A stretch of 64,000 bases of DNA, taken from Phragmites australis (Eukaryota > Streptophyta > Magnoliopsida > Poales > Poaceae). Where the stretch lies: positions 48,161,001-48,225,000 of the forward strand of contig NC_084921.1 of the NCBI RefSeq assembly GCF_958298935.1. The letters run 5' to 3'. The notes under the pieces are model-generated. The model worked only from the letters and a program-made list of their open reading frames with translations. It ran no database searches and was not told where the DNA came from. Position 1 is the stretch's first letter. Each line of letters starts with the position of its first letter. Position numbers and translations under genes: made by a program. Shown here in pieces: positions 1 through 11,926 of the stretch.

Positions 1-52
1 CGAAGGTTTCGCTGGAGTCTTCGCCAGTGACCCCGCAAAGGCCCTGCCGGCA

Positions 53-265
53 AGGTTTGGTGGTCTGACCACCGCTAGGGTCGGTCTGACCGTCAGTTAG
101 GACCGGAACATCCGAGTTCAAACACCTATATAGAGTCATACCGCCGTTAGGGCTGGTCTGACCGCCATCATGCCTTCAGTCAGACCGCCAGGTGCCAAAA
201 CTCTCTGCTGTCTGCCGGTCAGACTGTCACTTCCACATCGGTCTGACTGTCAGCCGTTCAAGGTT
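53..265. repeat. Cluster of GGTCTGACC-like motifs
   Basis: The motif GGTCTGACC and its complement (CAGACCG, GGTCAGAC) recur about six times, including the palindrome GGTGGTCTGACCACC near 58. No coding frame crosses the cluster. Such arrays are common in grass LTR-retrotransposon and intergenic DNA, so this is probably the edge of a degraded element that starts before the window. Confidence 0.5.
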
Positions 266-300
266 GTATGTACTTAGATTACCTTATCCAAGGTTTTAAA

Positions 301-2240
301 CTTTGAAACCCTGATCTTTTGGCAGCCTTTTGCAAATGTTTTCAAAACACGATGCTCTATTATTGTTCAAGCATGCATCATATGCACACTTTTTCATCAT
401 TTGATTATTTATTTGATGCATTCATATTTTGTTTAGAGAGTGATGCGTCATCGTTCTTCGTGGCCGAGATTGACGTAGGATCGGTTCTGATAGTGAGCGA
501 AGCACCTGAAGCAGCAAGGCAAGCATCTAAGCATATTACACCATTTAGTTGAATTGAATGGAGTCTAAATTGATAAATTGTCGCGTATGTATGCTTGCAT
601 GTTGAGCGATGTTAATGTTAAGTTTATATGGGTAGAACCTATATTAATTTGCATTGCCTCTAACTTGAGTTATTGATGATCCATATCCTTGTAGCCTTGA
701 TAATATTGTTGATGTCTAACTTCAGAGTTATTCAAAATACTTAACAATGCATATGTCCTCGATATAAGTCGAGCGATGGTGCAACTATTGTTCGTGAGCT
801 TATAGCTTACTTATTATCCACAATGATATTGATTATGATGTTGGGATGTATGAGATGTGAGAATGAGGCGAGATGTGGGAGATGCTAGGGGCATTTTCTT
901 CACCGGAGAAGTTCCTTGGTATAGTTCGAGAGAGGAACCTGGATGCCATAGACTACTTACATCGGTTAAGCACTGACTGTTATTACAGTTGGCTTAAGCA
1001 CTTTCTGTACTTACCACATGCCCAGATATAGGACGGGTAAGCCAAGTACCGTAAAGTCACCGCGTTCATTTGACCCATGAGTCAAGGTGTGAGCGAGAAT
1101 GTTGTTAGTGACGTGTGAGATTGTGTCCAGTAAGCCGTCGTATGCTCAGGATATAGGCGGCCTCCACATTACTCGACATGAGAACAATGGTTCGAGATGG
1201 ATATGTGAACGGTTGGTAGGTGAATCATCACTCGCAACTGACAGGTTGTGTGGGCGGTGGTCTCGTGTCATGTGGGTTTAGAGTACCCCTATAAGGTGTA
1301 AAAATAATTTGAATTATCGTGCTCTTGGTCATGAGTATGTTTTTTTGCCCATTTACAGCAGTCGTAGAGTTCTGACTTTGGGAATGTAGAGTATGACTGT
1401 TTATGGTTCCGGTTACCTTTATGTTCCTGTTGTTGGTTACAGGGTAGAAAAATATATGTGGTTAAGTCTAGGTGCTCACACATAGATGTTAAGGTTGCTT
1501 ACGCATATGAATTTACTTAACCTTGTGGCCTACTCCTTACTAATGGCTCAATTGTATAATCCTAAGAGTCGAGTTATTATATATACATAATATGGATTAA
1601 ATCTTGCGGGTACCTTCGTACTCACGCTACTCCTTTAGGTTTGCACGCGTGGAAAGGTTAGTTGCATGCTACTTCATGTTCGTCGATGCTGGTAGCGGGC
1701 TAGAGTAGTGCTATCTACTCGTGTGATGTGCTTTTGGATGGAGCCTAAGGGCATATGATTTCATCTAGCTTTTAGTGTTGATAGGTGTTACTTTTTTGCT
1801 GCATAATTTCTCTAATCTTTTGTTGCAAATTGTTGTAAATGGTCGAATACTTAAGAATTTATAATAGAATTTAATTAATCGCTTTTTCTTAAGCTTTGTT
1901 GTGATGCTATATGTTGGAAAGGCATGTGTTTCGATCTAGATACAAAATACGTGTTGGGACTACTGGGATGATATTCCGGTTAATCATCGTGGTTGTGATT
2001 AAGCAAATGATCATCTTGATGATTAATTAGAAAACTATTTGGACGGTTTCTCACAATAGTTCAAATGAATAAGATGGTAATTAGTGGCGAACATTTGTGT
2101 CTGACATCTTTTTCCCATCTGGTTGGTTCTTTTGAACACCAGATTCAACATTTTGTAACGCATCTGATGTTTGTAGGTTGTGAGACTTGGTTGCTTCTCT
2201 TTGCCTCTCACTCTACAGATGTGAAGGAAGGGAGCATGAG
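301..2240. other. Non-genic, probable degraded retrotransposon DNA
   Basis: There is no frame longer than about 77 codons, no recognisable domain and no plausible exon chain. The stretch at about 880-1300 reads like decayed LTR sequence, but I found no second copy or clean termini in the window. Confidence 0.4.
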
Positions 2241-2242
2241 TT

Positions 2243-3470
2243 TCATAGGAAATCGTCTTGTGGGTTTGTAAAAGGTAAGAAGAGGTTTACCGAGCAGTCT
2301 TTTTTGAAGGCATCAAAGCGTTTATTTATTGATTGAATAGCTTGTGTATTTTCCCTCTCCCTGTCATCAAAATTTTTATCCAGTAGTAGAAATTGCATTT
2401 GCACTTCCTTCATGAAAGCCTTAATTTCTTGTAGTGACTGCAAAACTAGGAGAATGTAATCTGAAATATTGACGTGTTAGGGAAACTGTGTGAACTAAAC
2501 AAGAACCTCATATAAGTTGTTGTCATATGCTTGCTTGTCATTGTATGATTGATGATTGTGACATCTTTTGGGTTCTGTGTTGGGATCTTCATTTGTAGAT
2601 GTTTGTTGTGTGGGTTTTATAGGTTGCCCGATGTCGTGAATAATCTTTTACAAAAAGGATAAACTAGATTGGATTACCAAGGCATAGGTAACACAAAATA
2701 GACATCGCCAAGTATGTGTAATGTTGCTCACCTGTCCGTATCCAAAGTCTTTGATATTTATAATATATCTTCATACTCCTTCCTTGTCTTCTGTCGAGTG
2801 CTGAATAAGTGGACTATCGTGTCCAATGGCAAAACTGGTTGGATCTAGTTCATGGACACAAAACTTCTCCCAATACCACAATTGTAGCTAATGATAATAC
2901 ATGTGAAATTATAATATTTGCATTATAACTAAAATCTTGTTCATAAAAAAGTGCATAGTACCTGTAGCAAGACTAGGTTACCCTTGAGATTGGTTGGCGA
3001 GGCTTTGTTGTTGAAATTCTCTATGCAGGCTATCAAATAATTTCGAGTAAGGCTAGCCCAGTTGAGTTTTCGAATATCTTGCACATTCTACACTATGTTG
3101 AGGTAATCTGAATCAACATGATGCTGCAGGGCGAGGTAGATAAAAACACCAATTGTGTACATCATGACTCTATGGATGAAATTATCATCGTGAGTCTTGT
3201 TTTTTTTGTTGAAATAGTCTGTCAACGAACTAAAAGAAATATTGGTCCCAGATTTGTATTAGCTGAAACGTTGAGGTAGATTTATTTTTTGTGCTTCAAA
3301 TAGTTCCTCTCCTTTAGATGGCAACCCAATTAGATTATTGGCATCTTCTATGGTCATTGTTAGCATCTGACCTACAATGCTGAATGCTCCAGATTTGCTA
3401 TCATAACATTTGGTAATGCTTTGGCACAATTATCGACGAATTTTGACAGTGTGAATCTTAAATAATTTTT
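2243..3470 (-). pseudogene. DUF1985/Ulp1-type transposon protein relic
   Basis: Read on the minus strand, the core at about 3470-2733 gives the order seen in plant transposon-associated DUF1985/Ulp1-like proteins. First comes a segment with LIGLPSKGEELF, then a helical segment with FIHRVMMYTIGVFIYLAL, then DIRKLNWASLTRNYL, GNLVLLQLWYWEKF and the tail HELDPTSFAIGHDS. The core ends in a plausible splice donor near 2731. In-frame stops fall inside conserved blocks (for example after YLNIV and after KEGV), so it is dead. A short downstream frame at 2443-2243 may be a later exon. These proteins are hitch-hikers of CACTA/MULE-type elements in grasses; no Ulp1 catalytic triad is visible here. Confidence 0.6.
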
Positions 3471-3499
3471 CAAAGCCTACTTCTTCTATAGCTCAGCAT

Positions 3500-5130
3500 T
3501 GTTCTATGCTGAAGGTCTTGAAAAAAATAGCTAATTTTTGTTGTGAGCATTTTAGAGTTCCCTGGTTACCAAGAAATCAAAGAAGTACAATATTCAACAC
3601 TTAAGGAAAGTGTAGAAGTATTGAGAAATACTGAACCTGTACAAGTAATTGAGAAAGGAGTACATATGCATACAAGAATGTTGCTTGTATGTTTGCGAAC
3701 TATATAAATGTTTTCAGAAATTTAACATATAGTTTCTTGAATTGTTGTCTATTCAAAGTGATTCAATATAGTTCATTGAATTGCAAGAATAGTAGTGAAG
3801 AAATCGACGAAAACATATCTAGGGCAAAGAAAGATGATATTGAATAATTGACTGGTTTAGTGGAGAAGGTATTATCTCTACAATGTGACCCAATATGAAT
3901 GTTAGATTATATGTTTTTTTGCAATATTATAAGATGTATGTGATGGTATTATAGTTTTCAGTATGACTGGTAGTAAGTTGATGGGTTTGGACTTGATTAT
4001 TGGGTTGAGGAGCCTATGTGCTCATACATGGAAGCTAAGTTCCTATCCAGCTGCAGTTGTTGCGTTGTACCAATTTATTATGTGTATGCATGAATGAAAC
4101 AATGATGAGTTTGTATTTGATCATAATGTGTTGTACCAATTTATTCAGTAATTCATAATACGCATGCATGAAACAATGTACGTACCGGTTGACTCCATGA
4201 ATTATTAGATCTTTCGCCTTCGTAGATGGCTCATAATTCAGCAACATATCTATTGCGTTGTTGATTAGCTTGCGCTATTGATCAAATTGCTGAACTTGTG
4301 CTTGGACATAGCGTGATTGCTTTGTCCTAGAGAGAGCCTTGCTTGCGCTGATGATCGGCTTGCGCAACTTGTGCCTGGACAGAGTGGGATCCTAGAGTCT
4401 ATGTAGAGAGAGGCAGAGGGAGGCTGCGAGAGATAGGCAAAGAGAGGGCCTAGAGAGAGGCTGCCGAGTGAGAGGCGGTCGACTGCAGAACCATGTAGTT
4501 CAAAAAGAAAGATAAATCTTAGAGATAATCTTCTGGAAAGATCTGATGGAAATAAATCTTGGAGATAATCTATTGCAAAGATCTAATTGAAATATTACAG
4601 AACCATGTAGTTCAAAGAAGAGGTAACTGTGGAGATAAATGTTGGGAAATATTTGAACGTAAAAGATTACATAACCGTGTACATAAAACAAGAAGGTTCA
4701 ACTCTAAAAAGGAATAAGGATTGGTAATAGATATGTTCAATCTATACAACAATATCTAAGTACATCTAAATTGTGCTTCTTCTTTGGCCGTGGAACCCAT
4801 GTGCATCGGATATAAATAATCAACTTATGCCCGGATAGAGCGTGATCGCCATGTCGTGGAGAGAGTCCTACTAAAGTTTTGTTGCAAGAAAAAAAAAAGC
4901 AATCCATGAGTCATCTTATCAAAAAATTCAGGAGCTCAAGTTGATTAAGTGTGTTGCATCTAAAATAGAGTAACTGTTAACTTAAAGGTTATAGGGTTGT
5001 GTGCCTTATAAATCATCATATTAACAATTGCATATACAGATTAATTTTTCATAACATTTCTTTCATTCTCATATACAGAGCCACAAACTTATGATACAAA
5101 TATACAAGCATAACGAAACAGGTTTTACCT
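3500..5130. other. Non-genic AT-rich DNA with short direct repeats
   Basis: No gene seen. The text around 4488-4540 (beginning CAGAACCATGTAGTTCAAA) recurs in diverged form at about 4600-4650. A phrase containing GGATAGAGCGTGATCG near 4833 resembles one near 4305 (GGACATAGCGTGATTG). The repeats may be subterminal sequence of the element that carried the FAR1-like gene next door, but no terminal inverted repeat could be fixed by eye. Confidence 0.35.
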
Positions 5131-6541
5131 ATAAAATTAATTCTTCCTCAACCTTTCATGGAATCTCTTCAGTCTCATATTAGATGGAGCACATTTCGCA
5201 ATAATCTTATTTGGATCAAGGACTTCAGTTGCAAATCGTTGGTTTGCCCCTAAAAAGTGTGCTGGCAAAGGCCCAAACGATGTTGCCTTCATGCTTCCAT
5301 CATCCCCTTCACCTTCCTCCAAAATCTCATTTAAGAATTGCATCACCCTCTCTGACTGTTCTGCACTCCTTGAAGCTTTGGATAAAGCAAGATTAGCCTT
5401 ATTCCGGAGGCCACGAAAACCCTATCAGATAGGAATGCAATCTTCACTTGCATTGTCCATCTCTCCACAATTCAACATGTTGGAATGTTGTCAAAACCAG
5501 TACACCTCATAACAACAAATATGTTTGTGCATGGGATGGCTCTACCCTCCATCAGTTGGCAATAGCAGGAAGCATTTTTCATCAATGAGCCATCAAAAAT
5601 GCATCTGACATGAATCAGGTCTTCCCTGACACCTTCGGATGCAACTTCATACTTTACTAGGCCATTTTCTGGGATCACCTCTTTAACTTCCCATTGACAT
5701 AGTCCACTAATTTGCTCCCTTACCTTCTTGAACATCTTCAGTGTGAAAATACAGGCAGTCTTTTTCTCAAAAATATCAGCGGATATCCTAGTGAATGGGA
5801 TTGACAGCAAAGCCTTTGCATCAAGCTCAGCTTCATTCCTATGGATCCATGATAGGGAGAACTCGTAGTGCTCCACTAAATCAACGAGTGACATCTTTCG
5901 GTCCAGATGCTTGTGAAGCCTTGAGTTTAGTCTCTCACTTCTTTGATTGCTCTGCATGCCCAAGAAATGCCTCCCTTTAGTGTATGCTGCGGACACTTCT
6001 TTCTAAGTTCATACATCATCACCATCCATATGTCTTCTTCTGTGATTCCATAATTCTTCTTATACTCCATCCAACATTTCTCAAAATTATCAACTATCAT
6101 GCGATGGTACACGAACTTTCTAAATTCACAAAGCTACTCCATATGCCAACTGCATAGCCGGTGATCTACCTCGGGCATAACAATATCAATGGCACGTGCC
6201 ATTGCAATGTCCCCATCTGTGATGACAGACTCTTGATGATGTTGTCGCATAGCCTCCAAAAACACCTCAAGTAGCCAAACATAAGAAGATACACTCTCGT
6301 CCGAAATGATCCCACACCCAAACACAACCGTACTGTGATGATGGTGAAGACCAATGAAAGGAACAAATAGGAGGTTATAGAGGCTCATACATGATAGTCA
6401 ATCCGAGACTGTGCATCTACCAAGAAATATTTTTCAGATGCCCTTCATTATCCACACTGTACTTGAAGAAATACTTTGGATCTTCTTCTTTCTTTTCTCC
6501 CATATATTTTAGAACAAATTCTGTGTCCCTACCTTCAACTC

Positions 6542-7988
6542 TATCGGTGTATTAGGAACCAGGGGTCCCCGAATCCCGAGGCCAGGCCAGCCATCCGCCA
6601 CATGGAGCCATCCTGCGAGGTCTCTCCTGTAGAACGAGAAAATGTCAAGTCCCGGGAGAAGGTGCTCGGGGCCACGGTCGGTGGCCCCCGAGTATCCCAG
6701 TTCCCCGATGATCCACGGAATCCAAGTACCGGGAAGAAAGTGCTCGGGGAGGTGTACGGTCACCCCCGAGCACCCTAGTCCCCCGACAATCAGAAGAGCT
6801 AAGTTCCGGGAGAGAGTGCTCGGGGCTGCGTGCGGTAGCTCTCGAGCACTCGGTTCCCCGAAGATCCGTACAAGAGTGCTCGGGAGAGAGTGCTCGGGGC
6901 TGCACGCGGCAGCCCCCGAGCACTCGGTTCCCTGAGGGTCCGTGCAAGAGTGCTCGGGAGAAAGTGCTCGGGGAGGTGAACCGTACCCCCGAGCACCCGG
7001 CACCCTGAGGACAAGGATAGGCATTCTCGGGAGAAAGTGCTCTGGGAGGTGAACAGTACCCCCGAGCACTCGGTACCCCGACAACCCAGAAAGACCCCCG
7101 AGGGGCCTGCCGATGAGGTGTCAACCAGTCAGAGGTCCGAGGCCGTATTTAATGAGCGTGCGTGGTCTGACACCTCCAACTGCTCCTGCCGTGCTCAGCG
7201 TTAGTTCCTGTCATGTTTTAGCAGAGAGGCGTGGGGTCATTAATTGCACGGGTCCCGTCCCGTGCCATCTGGCTTGTCTCGGGATAACGTCGTAAGGATC
7301 AAGACATTCCGTCTGCCGCGCTGCTGTGGCAGGGGAACAAGACAGGGCGAGCATGCCGGGTTACTCTGCGGCTGCCCGGTGGGCCCTCACCACGGCGCCT
7401 GTTGCCAGGGCATTTATGATGACGGGTGACCGGACGTGCGACGTATTTTCCACCCCCGATCACTTCGCCCAGAGGAAATGATGACGCCCTTTCCATTTAT
7501 GGCGTCTCAGAACTCGAGCCCCCCTCCTTCCGTTCGGGGCATGTCACGGCCGGCGAGTACTTAAAACAGCCGGCGGCACAGAAGCAGGGACGAGAAATAG
7601 AGAAGAAGCGAGACAGAGAAAAAGATGAAGAATAGCAAAACAGAGACGAAGAGCCTACACGAAGAACACAGCGCAAGAGAAACACTGTGAGCAAGGCTGA
7701 GCCCAGTTCTAGCCGAAGAACAAGGAGCTCCAAGCTCTTAGATAGGCCCATATTCTTGTAACCAACAACATCCTTGAGGGACTTCCTCAGGACAGTTATA
7801 GCATCCATATCAGAGTAGGGTATTACGCCCCCGTGCGACCCGAACCTGCCTAAATTCCGGTACATTTACTTCTTCTTGCACTAGGTCAACTCCCACACCA
7901 CCGGCCGTTGCATTCAGGATCATCCCCCAGCCGAATCTCTAAAAAGGGGTCTCTCGGGATCTCTGCGATAGGAGTTAATCCTCCGACA
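6542..7988. mobile_element. Solo LTR of a Ty3/Gypsy-type retrotransposon
   Basis: The element starts TATCGGTGTATTAGG and ends CTCCGACA. It is flanked by a perfect 5-bp target duplication, AACTC (6537-6541 and 7989-7993). The expected start is TGTCGG, the inverted complement of the CCGACA end, so the terminal TG has mutated to TA. It is 1447 bp with no internal coding domain, which indicates LTR-LTR recombination. The first part contains a series of GTGCTCGGG / CCCCGAGCAC units. A TATA-like TACTTAAAAC lies near 7558. Long frames inside it are low-complexity shadows of the GC-rich repeats. Confidence 0.85.
6655..7085. repeat. GC-rich repeats inside the solo LTR
   Basis: Five or six units carry GAGAAAGTGCTCGGGG followed by CCCCGAGCAC and a short spacer. 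Each unit is itself close to an inverted repeat, so the region can fold. It creates spurious proline/arginine-rich ORFs in both directions. Confidence 0.7.
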
Positions 7989-8872
7989 AACTCACTCCTT
8001 CTTTGTACCTTGCAAAGAAGTTGTACAAGTCCCATAATAAGAATCTAGTCTCTTCATAGCTACCATGGTTCTTCTCCATAACATCCATTATCTGACATGT
8101 ACGAAGCCCACTGACACTCAACTCAATGGCTTCAGCTTTCTGAGTATCATTTAGCTCACGGTGAGACCGCATCACAAAAATATCTTCAGGTTTACAAAGT
8201 GCATGACAGTGACCATCCACAAAATCTTTAACAAACCATAATCCGCTCTTTTCATTGAGCTCGATGTCAAGCTTAACATTGCAACCACAGTGGGTCAGTG
8301 CCCGTGGATCCCTTTTTTGATCGGTTCTTTCAAAAAAAAGCTCAGCAACATGTGTCCTTCAGATGAGTGATAGAACCTCCTCAATTTCATCTTCTTTGTA
8401 CCTACTTTGTATCTCACCTTCTCCCTTCTCACAGTGAACCCTTTCTTTACTGCATAAGAATTATAGAACTTGTAACCATCCTTCTCGCTCACGAACATTG
8501 ATTTACCACACTATTGTATTCCTCGATCTCCTCCAGGCTAACATGTTTTTCCGCATCCATCACTCCAAACTGCCGAAAAAATATAGCACATGGATCAATA
8601 CCAATATCTTCAACAAACAAATAGTATTCCTAAATTTCATCATAGACCAATTAAGAGGACCAAACACTACTATAATTGAATTCAAGTTTTTTCCTACCTA
8701 AACCATTCAACCAATAACCCAGCATATCTTGTACACTTCGAACCTCGATAATTAAACAAGTAATATGTAACTGAATTTAGGTTTTTGCCAAGTAAGACAC
8801 ATAAGGTACAATGGTTCCAATACAACATATATAAATGCAACTAATATGTTTCAAAATTACTAACAAAAATCA

Positions 8873-9138
8873 TTATGTAATATATCAGCAATAAATATAA
8901 GATTTTGGCATCATGATGATTGAATTACAACACGACGCTCAAGAAGCACCTCTTCGGCAACAGTTCCACAAGGATAAGAGGTAGCAACATCAATTCATGT
9001 GCCAGATGACAACAAGCGATGGGAAAAAGCAAGAAGCAAGCGGGTATGCCGGAAGCAGCATCATGGAGGCCGCTATCCTTATGTAACAGATTAACAATAA
9101 ATATAAGGTCATTGTTATCATTGTGATTGAATTACAAC
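8873..9138. repeat. Diverged direct repeat pair
   Basis: About 60 bp around CAATAAATATAAG and TGATTGAATTACAAC occurs at 8873-8934 and again at 9079-9138, with about 145 bp between copies. No gene lies here. It is likely a local duplication in transposon-derived DNA. Confidence 0.5.
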
Positions 9139-9454
9139 TCTAATAATTCATAATAAAGCACATATCACCATTCTGCAGGTTGTAATTGCATACAAGAACC
9201 GAAACATAAATAACTAGTACCGATGGTCACAAGTAATCCAGGCAAAACTAATCAAGTGCTAATTCTATCATCCATTATCTTATGGATAAGAAGAAATGTT
9301 ACTTGGGTCAATTCCATGACTCGCCTTGTAGATTGCAGTACGTTCGGGGGCCTTCTCCTTGCGACGGACTCAGGGCGACACCAGATGCGTCGGGACAGAC
9401 GACGACGACTGCCAATGGTGGCTCCGGGACGAAAGGCGAAGTTGGTGCTGAGAC

Positions 9455-9830
9455 GGAACGATGACAATTTGCAGTGCTGGCGCTGGGGTGGATGGGCCAT
9501 GCGTGGCAGCGCATGGCCAGATGGGCTACGAGTGGTGGAGCCAGGCAGAACCGCGATAGAACAAGGATGATTTGCGGTGTCAACGCTATGGTGGACGGGC
9601 AACGCGTGGAGGCGCCAGGCCGGACAGGCTACGAATAGCTACGGCGCGATGGAACAACGACGATTCGTGGTGCCGGCGCCGGGGCGAACGAGCAACATGT
9701 GGAGGCACCGGGCCGGACAGGCTATGAGTGCCTAAGCTAGCGGGACAGAGCGGAGTCATGCGGTGGTGGCGTCGAGGAGAATGGGTGATGATTTGTGGCA
9801 CCAGAGGGACAGAATGGGCACGAAGTGCCC
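9455..9830. repeat. GC-rich degenerate tandem repeat (~95-125 bp units)
   Basis: Three to four diverged units each contain a GATGATTTGCGGTG-like phrase (near 9463, 9566, 9659 and 9785). In two units this is followed by GTGGAGGC(G/A)CC and GGCCGGACAGGCTA. The overlapping minus and plus frames here show no domain and are repeat shadows. Confidence 0.5.
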
Positions 9831-9959
9831 TGTATAATGACGCGGCTTTGGTCCATCATAATCCAATCGATGACACTTGTTGTAAATTTGTCTAATTACG
9901 TAATATTTACCAAAATATCCATACCAAATGAACAGTAATATAAAAATTTCTAGTGCCAA

Positions 9960-11918
9960 ATTACTACTAGTGCGGTGTACCGTAAAAGTCTGCTTTGATA
10001 CAGTTCGAGTTCAAGGAGCCCGGCTAGTCTAGTCTAGTCTAGCCAGAAGAGTAGAACCAGGACGTAGGTTTATACTAGCACACTCATGGGGCACCGTATA
10101 TGATGTCATGTACTGTGGTACTAGCGTTGTACTCGAGATGTACCATGACTAACGTTGAATGCTTCCACAAAGGACTGTCCATACTCGATACCTCGTGAGG
10201 ACGGCGGGCCCCGGTTTTCCTCCCCGCTGTCGGCGCGGGACGAGCCCCGGCACTCGTCACATGTCCGGCAACAGAAGCGAGAGCGTACACACGGCTTGAT
10301 TTGGTTGCATCCGCTGCGTAGTTGGACACGCTGGAAGAGGGTGAGCGGAGCCGATCGCGGGCTGGCTACAGCCGGCAGTTGGCTCGCGCGCGTCCACCTC
10401 CACGCTGTCGGCGGGAGGGCATCTGCATGAGCGGATAGCCGGAGCCAATGGTTGCACGACGCAGGCAGCCAACCGGCTGAAACAAAAGAGCGAGGCGTGC
10501 GTGCGTGCGTGCTATGGAAGGCCGCTTTTGATCGATTGGGTTGGGTGGAATCGAGCTGGGGGCTTCGGCCTTTGGGGCGATCAGACCGCCGGGGCACGCC
10601 GAATCTCCTGGTCTGACACGCTCCTAGACGCAACGCCAGTAGTCAGGCCGTACCATCGGAAACATTGGCTTCACGTTTCGGTGAGAGCCGAGTATCCTAA
10701 CCAGCGAGACTACAACGGAAGTTGCAATAAACCATATCGTAAATTGAATATAGTGGCACCGCTGAGCCCACCGATCGCATCTTTTGGCGATGGAGGGGAA
10801 CAGAACATGAACAAGCGTCAGTCCGCGTACTGCTGCTTTACGTTTCTCGAACCAGCAAAACGTGTCTGGGCCCGATTGAAGACTTCCTTTACTTTCCTAA
10901 ATGGGCCTCTTCTTGGACATCGCATGGTGATGGTGACGGACTTGCCGATTGTCGCTTGCACCAGAGTATTCGTTACAGGGCATACACGCAGCCGGGCACC
11001 ATTGCATGTGGCCGTTTCCCATGCAGATGCAAGAACCGGAGATGAAGTCATGAAGACACCTGTGTGGCTGTGTCGTTGTGTTTTCATGTAACCACAGCAA
11101 CAACCACAACGTTGCCCGCGCGCAGGCATGCGCAAGGGACGAGACCGGCGTCGCGCTTTTCCCCGCCGCTGGACAGGTGGCCTCGAAGGCTCGAACGACG
11201 TCGCCGCCGCGTGGTCGACCGAGGTACAGTGGCCGGGAGCCTGGGGGTAGCAGGGAGGCTCTGCGGTGAGCCATCATAGTGAGGCCGCGGCCGGCATGCC
11301 ATTGCCATCTGATAACCGGCGGCGGCCGTGACACATATCATCAGGGCCAAGCATCGGAGACCCGGCCGGCCGGGGAGCCATACCGTCCGAAACAATGACT
11401 TGGCGAGACGGGAGTGTTCAGGTTCTGTCTTTCGCCTACTGGCGCACAGACCTTTTCGTTACCGCATGTTGCCTGCCTCAAGTGGCAAGTAATGCAGTCC
11501 TATGCCATGAATGTGGCGGCTGTGCCACGGTGAGTTTCGGAATGGGTATGCCTCCCCGATTTTTAGGAAGTACCAGAAGCGAACAGTAAGAAGGGAAACA
11601 CGGAACAGCGACGAGTAAGAAGGGGGTAAAGCTGGCCAACTGAGCGAACAGTCGGCCACGCAATAGGCCTTTTAAATTTTCTTACGTGGAAATTCACGCA
11701 TCACAAAGGGCTGAAGATCCTCACAAAAAGGAAGAGCGGAAGTAATACGACATGCTAGCTACCAAAAGCTGCTGCGATATGCAATTATGCATCAAGAAAG
11801 GCACAGTGTGTTCTGATCCTCATGCGGGAAACGAAAGTGATTTATAATGAAAAATAAGATTTACAAACGAACAAATCAGGTGTCTTCTTCTCGGCTCAGG
11901 AAATCTGCGTCCCCATGT
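9960..11918. other. GC-rich region without a supported gene
   Basis: Several overlapping frames of 100-196 codons occur on both strands between 10080 and 11400. They are antisense to one another, of biased composition, without domains, and with no splice-linked continuation. A short CTAGT tandem lies at 10024-10042. This could be an old CpG-rich promoter or gene relic, but nothing identifies it. Confidence 0.4.
10024..10042. repeat. (CTAGT)n microsatellite
   Basis: Three and a half tandem copies of the pentanucleotide CTAGT. Confidence 0.8.
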
Positions 11919-11926
11919 ACTTGTTT

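Larger units (their letters stand above)
5137..8498 (-). pseudogene. FAR1/FHY3-like (MULE-derived) protein, disrupted
   Basis: Minus-strand fragments appear in the family order. The N-terminal FAR1 DNA-binding segment is at 8498-8295 (FYNSYAVKKGFTVRREK). A linker follows at 8220-7994. The MULE transposase core is at about 6460-5930 (FLVDAQSRIDYHV, then FVPFIGLHHHHSTVVFGCG, VITDGDIAMARAI, HRLCSWHME). Next come the SNQRSERLNSRLHK block and a SWIM-type zinc finger with CYCQLMEGRAIPCTN at about 5600-5520; the C-terminal tail is at 5346-5137. FAR1 proteins are domesticated Mutator transposases that act as nuclear transcription factors. Here the frame shifts and stops several times, and a solo LTR interrupts it at 6542-7988, so it cannot encode a full protein. 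Whether it was a host gene or a MULE transposase copy is undecided. Confidence 0.8.

Noticed and set aside
5211..5512. Plus-strand ORFs opposite the FAR1-like tail
   Set aside because: Shadows of the minus-strand FAR1-like coding remnant.
6509..7124. Long proline/arginine-rich ORFs (159-191 codons, minus)
   Set aside because: They are translations of GC-rich repeats inside the solo LTR, overlap in several frames and have no domain.
10080..11400. Overlapping ORFs of 100-196 codons on both strands
   Set aside because: Biased composition, mutually antisense, no family resemblance and no splice-linked exons. GC content alone explains the open frames.
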